Assembly: GCA_016715405.1 (NCBI GenBank)
Contig: JADKAE010000006.1
Coordinates: forward strand, 124,001-188,000
DNA length: 64,000 nt
Direction of reading: 5' to 3'
DNA from: Saprospiraceae bacterium
GTDB lineage: Bacteria; Bacteroidota; Bacteroidia; Chitinophagales; Saprospiraceae
Position numbers and translations under genes: made by a program. The notes beneath the pieces were generated by a model that made no database searches, was not told the DNA's origin, and saw nothing but the letters and a program-made list of their open reading frames with translations. Every line of letters begins with the position of its first letter. Position 1 is the stretch's first letter. Positions 57,310 to 64,000 of the stretch are shown one piece after another.

Positions 57310-57984
57310 TTCGAGCGTGCCCGTCGTAGAGATCAACAAATTCTGGAAATGAAAAATCTGAGTCAGGTCGCTGTCTACGCGGACAGTGACCTCCAGGTCC
57401 TTGATCAGGCCGGTACCGATATCGTATACCCAACCGTGTACAAAGGGCCCTTTTCGCTCCTTCCAGGCATTTTGTACAATAGAGGTCTTGCACACATCAA
57501 ATACCTGCTCGATCACGTTGACCTCCACAAAGCGACGAAGCCTGGCCTCCTCGTCTTCAATATCATCGAGTTCCTCTTTGTAGAGGCGGTATACATCCTT
57601 GATATGGCGAAGCCAATTATCGATGAGGCCGAACTGCTTATTGCTCATGGCGGCAGCTATGCCTCCGCAGCCATAGTGCCCGCACACGATGATATGGTCG
57701 ACTTTGAGTACGTTGACGGCATAGTCAAGCACGCTGAGCATATTCATATCGCTATGGACGACCATATTGGCAATATTGCGGTGTACGAATATCTCGCCCT
57801 GGCGCGTGCCCGTAATTTCGTTGGCGGGCAGGCGGCTATCTGCGCAACCTATCCAGAGGACTTTCGGTTTTTGTCCTCTGGCCAGATTGACAAAATAATC
57901 AGGGTCTTCTTTCAACTGCTTGGTAGTGACTTTTACATTGTTATCAAGCAAAGAATAATAGTATTTATCCATGGTCAGTGTCAT
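57307..57984 (-). CDS. Beta-class carbonic anhydrase
   Basis: 225 residues. The zinc ligands Cys47, His103 and Cys106 are visible in WIGCADSRLPANEITG and IIVCGHYGCGGI, with the catalytic Asp49-Arg51 pair. The enzyme interconverts CO2 and bicarbonate. Its ATG overlaps the stop of the upstream SulP transporter gene by four bases (ATGA); MDKYYYSLL at 57972 is a second possible start. Coupling to a SulP transporter suggests that imported bicarbonate is its substrate (inference). Confidence 0.95.
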   Translation of the reverse strand: MTLTMDKYYYSLLDNNVKVTTKQLKEDPDYFVNLARGQKPKVLWIGCADSRLPANEITGTRQGEIFVHRNIANMVVHSDMNMLSVLDYAVNVLKVDHIIVCGHYGCGGIAAAMSNKQFGLIDNWLRHIKDVYRLYKEELDDIEDEEARLRRFVEVNVIEQVFDVCKTSIVQNAWKERKGPFVHGWVYDIGTGLIKDLEVTVRVDSDLTQIFHFQNLLISTTGTLE

Positions 57985-59636
57985 TTTAACACCTGCAATT
58001 CAGGTGTCTGGTGTTGAAAATTCATTTTTAACCAACTAATACAATCAGCGAATTGCGAAAAAAGGTGGTTTTCTGAAATCAAATCGGGAATAATCTTAAC
58101 CCGTTCGAGCCGGTCCTGGGGCTGGATTTGCAGGCCGGTAAGCAATACATTGATATTGCGGCGCTCCATATCCAAAATTACTTCTTCGAGCGCATACAAC
58201 CCGCTCTGGTCAATATAAGGCACTTTTTCCATGCGGATGATCAGGTATTTGGCATGTCCCATGCCATTAGCCAAAGCCTGAAACTGGCTGGAAAAACCAA
58301 AAAACAGAGGCCCGTCCAGGTGTTTCACCATGACCTTACCGGCGATGTCTGCCGGGAGGTTTTCATCAACCCAGGGAACCTCGTTCTGAAGGTCATCCAT
58401 GGATTCTATATGCGCGCTTTCTCCAGCCAGGTCGCTCATTTTTTTCATAAATAAAATGGAAGCCAGTAGCATGCCAATACCAACTGCGATTAGCAGATCG
58501 ACAAAAACGGTGAGTAACAAGACTGCTATCATGACAATAGCGTCGCTGCGCGGCACCTTTTTAATATGGGCAATTCCTTTATAATCGAGAATTCCGATAC
58601 CTACGGTGATGAGAATACCTGCCAATACTGCCTTGGGGATCACCTCCGCATACTGGCCCAAACCGAGTAATACGGCAAGGAGCACTAATGAATGTACCAC
58701 CCCCGACAGCCTTCCTGAGCCTCCCGATCTGATGTTTACCAGGGTGCGCATAGTAGCTCCAGCGCCCGGTAAACCGCCGAAAAGCCCCCCAACCGCATTG
58801 CCCACGCCTTGCCCGATAAGCTCCCGGTTGCTTTCGTGTTTGGTTTTGGTTACGTTGTCGGCCACTACCGAGGTGAGCAACGAATCTACAGCGCCGAGGG
58901 CGGCAAGCGTGGCAGCCATTTCAAGGATGGTAAGAAACAACCCGGGCTCGACAGTAAATAAACTCGTACCGAGAAAGACGGGAAGTCCGCTAGGAATATC
59001 CCCAATGCGGGGCACTTCGCCGAGTACAAGCGAAAGAAGGGTTCCACCAAGAAGCGCCACCAGTACCGAAGGCACCTTTTTTGTTACTTTCGGAAATAGG
59101 TAAATGATGGCGATAGTAAAAATAGCCAGTCCAAATGCTACGAGATTAGTCGAGGAGAATAAAGCGCCAATATTTTTAAGTACCCCAATAGTGGTTGAAG
59201 GCGGCGCCAGCCCTACCGCAGGGAAAATTTGCAACAAAATGATAATGACTCCGATACCCGACATAAATCCAGAAATCACCGGATAGGGTATAAACCGGAT
59301 CAAGCTGCCCAATTTTAATAGCCCCATCAATATCTGGATAACGCCGGCCAGGACAAATGTGAGTACAATAGCCCCTGCTTTCTGCTCAAAAGTGGCTCCG
59401 TCAGCTAAAAATCCAACCATTAAGGCCGCCGTAACAACGGTCATGGGGCCTGTGGGGCCACTGATCTGTGAAGGGGTACCCCCCAGTAGTGCAGCGAAAA
59501 AACCCAGGAAAATTGCGCCATACAACCCATACACAGCTCCTAATCCGGATTGTACGCCGAAAGCGAGCGCCAATGGCAGCGCTACAATTCCTGCAGTGAG
59601 CCCTCCAAAGAGGTCTCCTGTTTTTATTTTTAACAT
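57981..59636 (-). CDS. SulP family anion transporter with STAS domain
   Basis: About 551 residues from the ATG at 59636; the frame is open to 59693, but the family start is MLKIKTGDLFGGLTAG. There are at least ten membrane segments, including GGLTAGIVALPLALAFGV and SGPTGPMTVVTAALMVG, which carry the SulP substrate-site signatures. The C-terminal cytoplasmic STAS domain (VMVKHLDGPLFFGFSSQF, IIRMEKVPYIDQSGLYALEEV) is complete. Related proteins carry sulfate or, as BicA, bicarbonate with sodium. The overlapping carbonic anhydrase gene favours bicarbonate. Confidence 0.93.
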   Translation of the reverse strand: MLKIKTGDLFGGLTAGIVALPLALAFGVQSGLGAVYGLYGAIFLGFFAALLGGTPSQISGPTGPMTVVTAALMVGFLADGATFEQKAGAIVLTFVLAGVIQILMGLLKLGSLIRFIPYPVISGFMSGIGVIIILLQIFPAVGLAPPSTTIGVLKNIGALFSSTNLVAFGLAIFTIAIIYLFPKVTKKVPSVLVALLGGTLLSLVLGEVPRIGDIPSGLPVFLGTSLFTVEPGLFLTILEMAATLAALGAVDSLLTSVVADNVTKTKHESNRELIGQGVGNAVGGLFGGLPGAGATMRTLVNIRSGGSGRLSGVVHSLVLLAVLLGLGQYAEVIPKAVLAGILITVGIGILDYKGIAHIKKVPRSDAIVMIAVLLLTVFVDLLIAVGIGMLLASILFMKKMSDLAGESAHIESMDDLQNEVPWVDENLPADIAGKVMVKHLDGPLFFGFSSQFQALANGMGHAKYLIIRMEKVPYIDQSGLYALEEVILDMERRNINVLLTGLQIQPQDRLERVKIIPDLISENHLFSQFADCISWLKMNFQHQTPELQVLK

Positions 59637-59745
59637 GGCTCTGAGACAATTGAATCCGATAATGTTTCGCCAATATCGAATGCACGTCGGCACCGGTACA
59701 GGCTTGCTTATCGGTATTGATTAATGGTGATCTGAGAAAAAAGGG

Positions 59746-60057
59746 TTAGACAAATACTCTGGGAGGAGGTGTGACGACAGGAAGAAAAAATTGTGTGGCC
59801 CAAAAGACCTGACGGTCAATTATCAGCCGACCGGAAGAGGCTAATTCTTCCAGCCGGAATGCCCGGCCTTTGGTAAATATTTTATCAATTTCTGCTTTTG
59901 CTTCTTTACTGCCCCCACTTTCATGCTCGTGTTCCGTTTCAACCACAAATACCATCAAAGTGATGAATCTGTCGTTCATCAACGGAAAAGCCACACCCTG
60001 AAACAGCATGCACGTTATGAATAGCCACGATTGGATGTGCCTTGACAGTGTAAGCAT
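59746..60057 (-). CDS. Small hypothetical protein upstream of the SulP gene
   Basis: 103 residues with a hydrophobic N-terminal segment (HIQSWLFITCMLFQGVAF), a charged middle (ETEHEHESGGSKEAKAEIDKIFTKG) and a Pro-rich end (PVVTPPPRVFV). A well-placed TAnnTTTG promoter lies 27 bases upstream, which supports that it is real and heads the SulP-carbonic anhydrase operon. No family is recognised. The His/Glu cluster might bind metal (speculation). It could be exported or membrane-anchored. Confidence 0.6.
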   Translation of the reverse strand: MLTLSRHIQSWLFITCMLFQGVAFPLMNDRFITLMVFVVETEHEHESGGSKEAKAEIDKIFTKGRAFRLEELASSGRLIIDRQVFWATQFFLPVVTPPPRVFV

Positions 60058-60083
60058 GGTGAAGGCATTTGAAGTATTGCTCC

Positions 60084-60114
60084 CAAATTTATCATTTTTT
60101 TATTAAAATCCCAA
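60084..60114 (-). promoter_or_regulatory. Bacteroidota-type promoter for the small protein-SulP-carbonic anhydrase operon
   Basis: On the minus strand a TTG is followed after 20 bases by TAAATTTG (60084-60091), matching TTG / TAnnTTTG, 27 bases before the ATG at 60057. Confidence 0.7.
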
Positions 60115-60144
60115 CATCAATCATTCAACTTCCAACATCAAAAA
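60112..60144. repeat. Heptad repeat (AACATCA/ATCATTC/AACTTCC)
   Basis: Four degenerate 7-bp units lie between the terminator of the DUF4397 gene and the promoter above. On the minus strand the unit reads TGATGTT, as at 21619-21660. Confidence 0.65.
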
Positions 60145-60175
60145 GGGCATCCCACCCGATAGAGTGAGACGCCCT
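60141..60175 (-). terminator. Intrinsic terminator of the DUF4397 repeat protein gene
   Basis: On the minus strand a 12-bp stem with two mismatches (AGGGCGTCTCAC / GTGGGATGCCCT) is followed by a run of five T, 24 bases after the stop. Confidence 0.75.
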
Positions 60176-60198
60176 CCGCTAATCTAGAACTGCTAATT

Positions 60199-63100
60199 CT
60201 ATTTTTGTACCATAAATTTGGTAGTCAATATGCCTTGCTCGGAGATTACCTCCAGCAAGTACATGCCCGAAGAGAGTGCGTTGACATCGAGGCGCTCCAG
60301 GCGCTCGCCAATGTCCATCCGGCCCAGGTCGCCCGACAGCAACATCCTGCCGGAGAGATCCCTGACCCTGTATGTAATAGCAGTTGCTTCCCGCATGTTG
60401 AATTGCATAGACAATTCGCTAACTGCAGGATTAGGCCAAATTGCCAACGATTCTACCGCTAAATTTTGCTCGCTCGTACTTACAAATACCGGCAAGGGGA
60501 AGGTGACGCCGTCGCTAAGCGCTACCCAGGTTTCGAAGCCCGGCGTACTGCCAAGGAAGCCGGAAGCAAATACCGTAGCGGCCTGACCGTCGAGCGAACT
60601 GATATCTGCCAGGTAGCTTATCAATACCGTGCTGTTGTCATCGGCAGGCGTTAATTCTAATACGTAGGACCTCGCAGGCACATTCACGTAATCGGAAAAA
60701 GTGCCGTATGCGATATCGTCAAACAATACCGGGCCGGCAGACACCTGCACATCAACCGCCGGCGCATCGGGCGCACCGTGGAACAAGGCCAGATCAACCC
60801 CACTACCCGAAGCCGCACGCGTACGCGCCTCGTCATTCACAAATAGCGTGAAAGGCGTAGTAGGACTATCGAGTAACCCACCTGCAATGACCGTGTAGAT
60901 TTTGCCATTTTGGAAGCTGACAGGAAATTCCACCAGGATATCGTCCGGGCCTTCACTGTCGGCAGGCGCCACGCCTACCGTGAACAAAAAGCCCGCTTCT
61001 GCGATTTCAAATGGCGTTGCCGAACGGAATTGAAAGTTATCGATCGCCAACTCGTCATCGATGTAAAGGTCTACAGCACCTTCGGGGCTGTTGTGGATCA
61101 ACTGTACCTCGGCAAATCGCGTCTCGGGCAGTTCAATGACCGTCCCATCCGGCAAGGCTGCATAAAGCCCCAAACCTGGATTGTTGATCAAAAATCCGCT
61201 GGCAAAAACCCGCAGCGCCGTACCCTCCAACCCCGACAATTCAGCCTCGTAGGTACCTACAATCGGGTCGCCCTGGCCTGCCGGGAGTACATCGAGATAA
61301 TAAGTCCCTCCAGGGAGTTCTAAGTATGGGGTAAACTCGCCGTAATTGAGGTTGCTGAGCAGTAGCCCGGCAAAACGCTCATAGACGTCAACGGGCGGAG
61401 CATCAGGCGAACCGTGGATGACGCTCACACCTACAACTCCGTCAGCAGCGGTTTCCTGGGCATTGTCGTCAATAAACAGGGTGAAGGGACGATCAAATTG
61501 GTTACCCACAATTCCTGCAGCCATAACGGTATACGTCTTTCCGCTTTCGAAAACAGCCGGAAAAAAAGCAATGGATTCGTCAGCCGACGTACTACTGCTC
61601 AAGGCAATACCTATATCTATAGTTCTGTCAGCGGGAACGCTCACAAACGGCGTAGCCGTGCGGAATGCAAAGTCGTCTACCAGGCGCGTTTCGCCGGCCC
61701 ATACGTCTACCGTCGGCGACGGCGAGTTGTGGATGATCTGTACCCGCGCCGTCGGCGTGAGCGGCAAGGCTACTACCGCGCCATTAGCGAAAGCAGCATA
61801 CAATCCGAAAGAAGGCGTGCCCTGCAATAAACCGCTCGCAAATACATACGCCGAAGCGCCCGCCAACCCGCTCAAATCGGCGCGGAAGGTGGCTACTACA
61901 TCGGGAGCGCCCGCAGGACGGATGGCCAAATCGTACACCGCAGCAGGCAGACTCAAATAGGGCGTGAACTCGCCATACGACAAGTCGCTGATCACATTAC
62001 CCACAAAAACAGCGTCGACATCTACCGCCGGCGCGTCGGGCGAACCGTGCAGTACGGCTACATCAACGAGGCTGGGGTTGGCAGCGGATTCGCGGCCGGC
62101 ATCATTGATAATCAGCGTGAACGGCGTATTGGCGTCGCCAACAATTCCCGACGCAGTAACGATATAGGTCTTTCCACTCTCAAACGTGGCTGGAAATACG
62201 GCGATCGACTCACTCGCCGCCGTGCTGCTACCCAGCGCGATACCTACGTCAATCGAACGATCGGCAGGAACAGTGACAAACGGCGTAGCCGTGCGGAATG
62301 CAAAGTCGTCTACCAGGCGCGTTTCGCCGGCCCATACGTCTACCGTCGGCGACGGCGAGTTGTGGATGATCTGTACACGCGCCGTCGGCGTGAGCGGCAA
62401 GGCTATTACCGTGCCATTAGCCAAAGCGGCATACAATCCAAAAGAAGGCGTGCCCTGCAACAAACCGCTCGCAAATACATACGCGGAAGCGCCAGCCAAC
62501 CCGCTCAAATCAGCGCGGAAGGTGGCTACTACATCGGGAGCACCCGCAGGACGGATGGCCAAATCGTACACCGCAGCAGGCAGACTCAAATAGGACGTGA
62601 ACTCGCCATACGACAAGTCGCTGATCACATTACCCACAAAAACAGCGTCGACATCTACAGCCGGAGCGTCGGGCGAACCGTGCAGTACGGCTACATCAAC
62701 GAGGCTGGGATTGGCAGCGGATTCGCGGCCGGCATCATTGATAATCAGCGTGAACGGCGTATTGGCGTCGCCCACAATTCCCGAAGCCGTAACGATGTAG
62801 GTCTTTCCACTCTCAAACGTGGCCGGGAATACGGCGATCGACTCGCTCGCCGCCGTGCTGCTACCCAGCGCGATACCTACGTCAATCGAACGATCGGCAG
62901 GTACGCTCACGAACGGCGTAGCCGTGCGGAATGCAAAGTCGTCTAACAGACGCGTTTCGCCGGCCCATACGTCTACCGTCGGCGACGGCGAGTTGTGGAT
63001 GATCTGTACACGCGCCGTGGGCGTGAGCGGCAAGGCTATTACCGTGCCATTAGCCAAAGCGGCATACAACCCGAATGAAGGCGTGCCCTGCAACAAACCG

Positions 63101-64000
63101 CTCGCAAATACATACGCGGAAGCGCCCGCCAACCCGCTCAAATCGGCGCGGAAGGTGGCTACTACATCGGGAGCGCCCGCAGGACGGATGGCCAAATCGT
63201 ACACCGCAGCAGGCAGACTCAAATAGGGCGTGAACTCGCCATACGACAAATCGCTGATCACATTACCCACAAAAACAGCGTCGACATCTACAGCCGGAGC
63301 GTCGGGCGAACCGTGCAGTACGGCTACATCAACGAGGCTGGGATTGGCAGCGGATTCGCGGCCGACATCATTGATAATCAGCGTGAACGGCGTATTGGCG
63401 TCGCCCACAATTCCCGAAGCCGTAACGATGTAGGTCTTTCCACTCTCAAACGTGGCCGGGAATACAGCGATCGACTCGCTCGCCGCCGTGCTGCTACCCA
63501 GCGCGATACCTACGTCAATCGAACGATCGGCAGGAACAGTGACAAACGGCGTAGCCGTACGGAATGCAAAGTCGTCTACCAGGCGCGTTTCGCCGGCCCA
63601 TACGTCTACCGTCGGCGACGGCGAGTTGTGGATGATCTGTACACGCGCCGTGGGCGTGAGCGGCAAGGCTATTACCGTGCCATTAGCCAAAGCGGCATAC
63701 AACCCGAATGAAGGCGTGCCTTGCAATAAACCGCTCGCAAATACATACGCGGAAGCGCCCGCCAACCCGCTCAAATCGGCGCGGAAGGTGGCTACTACAT
63801 CGGGAGCGCCCGCAGGACGGATGGCCAAATCGTACACCGCAGCAGGCAGACTCAAATAGGGCGTGAACTCGCCATACGACAAATCGCTGATCACATTACC
63901 CACAAAAACAGCGTCGACATCTACAGCCGGAGCGTCGGGCGAACCGTGCAGTACGGCTACATCAACGAGGCTGGGATTGGCAGCGGATTCGCGGCCGGCG
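60199..64000 (-). CDS. DUF4397 tandem-repeat protein with T9SS type A sorting domain (5' end outside window)
   Basis: The frame is open to the window edge, so the N-terminus is missing; about 1,266 residues are visible. It consists of about 211-residue units, each with two DUF4397 halves (VDVAVLHGSPDAPAVDVDAVF and ARVQIIHNSPSPTVDVWAGE). Three full and two partial units are nearly identical, one unit is diverged, and a last half unit precedes the sorting domain (LAIWPNPAVSELSMQFN, LSSGMYLLEVISEQG). This is the type A form (Por secretion tail), unlike the three type B proteins in the window. It is probably a surface-attached or secreted structural or adhesive protein. Confidence 0.93.
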   Translation of the reverse strand, partial: AGRESAANPSLVDVAVLHGSPDAPAVDVDAVFVGNVISDLSYGEFTPYLSLPAAVYDLAIRPAGAPDVVATFRADLSGLAGASAYVFASGLLQGTPSFGLYAALANGTVIALPLTPTARVQIIHNSPSPTVDVWAGETRLVDDFAFRTATPFVTVPADRSIDVGIALGSSTAASESIAVFPATFESGKTYIVTASGIVGDANTPFTLIINDVGRESAANPSLVDVAVLHGSPDAPAVDVDAVFVGNVISDLSYGEFTPYLSLPAAVYDLAIRPAGAPDVVATFRADLSGLAGASAYVFASGLLQGTPSFGLYAALANGTVIALPLTPTARVQIIHNSPSPTVDVWAGETRLLDDFAFRTATPFVSVPADRSIDVGIALGSSTAASESIAVFPATFESGKTYIVTASGIVGDANTPFTLIINDAGRESAANPSLVDVAVLHGSPDAPAVDVDAVFVGNVISDLSYGEFTSYLSLPAAVYDLAIRPAGAPDVVATFRADLSGLAGASAYVFASGLLQGTPSFGLYAALANGTVIALPLTPTARVQIIHNSPSPTVDVWAGETRLVDDFAFRTATPFVTVPADRSIDVGIALGSSTAASESIAVFPATFESGKTYIVTASGIVGDANTPFTLIINDAGRESAANPSLVDVAVLHGSPDAPAVDVDAVFVGNVISDLSYGEFTPYLSLPAAVYDLAIRPAGAPDVVATFRADLSGLAGASAYVFASGLLQGTPSFGLYAAFANGAVVALPLTPTARVQIIHNSPSPTVDVWAGETRLVDDFAFRTATPFVSVPADRTIDIGIALSSSTSADESIAFFPAVFESGKTYTVMAAGIVGNQFDRPFTLFIDDNAQETAADGVVGVSVIHGSPDAPPVDVYERFAGLLLSNLNYGEFTPYLELPGGTYYLDVLPAGQGDPIVGTYEAELSGLEGTALRVFASGFLINNPGLGLYAALPDGTVIELPETRFAEVQLIHNSPEGAVDLYIDDELAIDNFQFRSATPFEIAEAGFLFTVGVAPADSEGPDDILVEFPVSFQNGKIYTVIAGGLLDSPTTPFTLFVNDEARTRAASGSGVDLALFHGAPDAPAVDVQVSAGPVLFDDIAYGTFSDYVNVPARSYVLELTPADDNSTVLISYLADISSLDGQAATVFASGFLGSTPGFETWVALSDGVTFPLPVFVSTSEQNLAVESLAIWPNPAVSELSMQFNMREATAITYRVRDLSGRMLLSGDLGRMDIGERLERLDVNALSSGMYLLEVISEQGILTTKFMVQK
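61964..64000 (-). repeat. 633-bp nearly identical tandem coding repeats
   Basis: Full copies span about 61964-62596, 62597-63229 and 63230-63862, with a further partial copy from 63863 to the window end. The region from about 61640 is a diverging copy. Copies differ by only scattered bases over 633 bp, so they arose by recent duplication or are kept alike by gene conversion. Confidence 0.95.

Noticed and set aside
62047..62946. Repeated plus-strand frames of about 67-300 codons across the DUF4397 array
   Set aside because: They recur at exactly 633-bp spacing only because the coding repeat does; they have no start signals or family resemblance.

Overview
The window looks like a chromosomal contig from a member of the Bacteroidota, most likely Saprospiria or a related lineage (inference). 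The evidence is: four large secreted proteins with type IX secretion (T9SS) C-terminal sorting domains; SprB-type repeats; promoters of the Bacteroidota form (TAnnTTTG at -7) just upstream of several starts; DUF4199 proteins; a GSII-type glutamine synthetase; a PyrC-like protein without metal ligands; and a GH3/beta-lactamase fusion. No rRNA, tRNA, CRISPR array, insertion sequence or prophage was found.

Layout. 1-1062 is the end of dnaB. About 1685-10971 is a close-packed plus-strand run: xseA, xseB, a TerC-like protein, a GT4 glycosyltransferase, an ApbE-like lipoprotein, a DnaQ-type exonuclease, two MbnP-like lipoproteins and two MauG/MbnH-type di-haem peroxidases. 10972-11508 is a hairpin-rich gap. 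11509-14458 is the GH3/beta-lactamase fusion, followed by a PD-(D/E)XK coiled-coil protein, murB and mnmA. 17660-23801 holds an RlpA-like protein, glutamine synthetase, a helical protein and a helix-hairpin-helix outer-membrane protein. 23838-29617 holds a MoxR ATPase with a metallopeptidase/VWA partner, a PyrC-like protein, two DUF4199-type membrane proteins and a GT2 glycosyltransferase. 29677-36901 holds a PIG-L deacetylase, a Clp-fold protein, a small secreted protein, a response regulator, a sigma factor with a TPR/membrane partner, and a DUF998-like membrane protein. 36907-45305 is a giant T9SS adhesin-like protein of about 2,800 residues. 45656-48781 holds DUF177, rpmF, RidA, trpS and an FAH-family hydrolase. 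48881-57230 holds two more T9SS proteins with a YrdC-like gene and gyrB between them. 57307-59636 is a carbonic anhydrase and SulP transporter pair. 60199-64000 is the C-terminal part of a DUF4397 repeat protein.

Two features run through the whole window. First, at least thirteen genes, including gyrB and glutamine synthetase, are interrupted by one-base indels, nearly all in short homopolymers and mostly deletions. This is best explained by sequencing or assembly error, so these genes are annotated here as whole genes with the break positions stated. Second, many spacers hold short direct repeats with a period of 7 bp (sometimes 8). The unit differs between loci. The arrays begin at or inside the stop codon of the upstream gene, and between convergent genes they are often arranged as two complementary arms. 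These stop-codon-anchored heptad arrays are the most unusual structure in the window.
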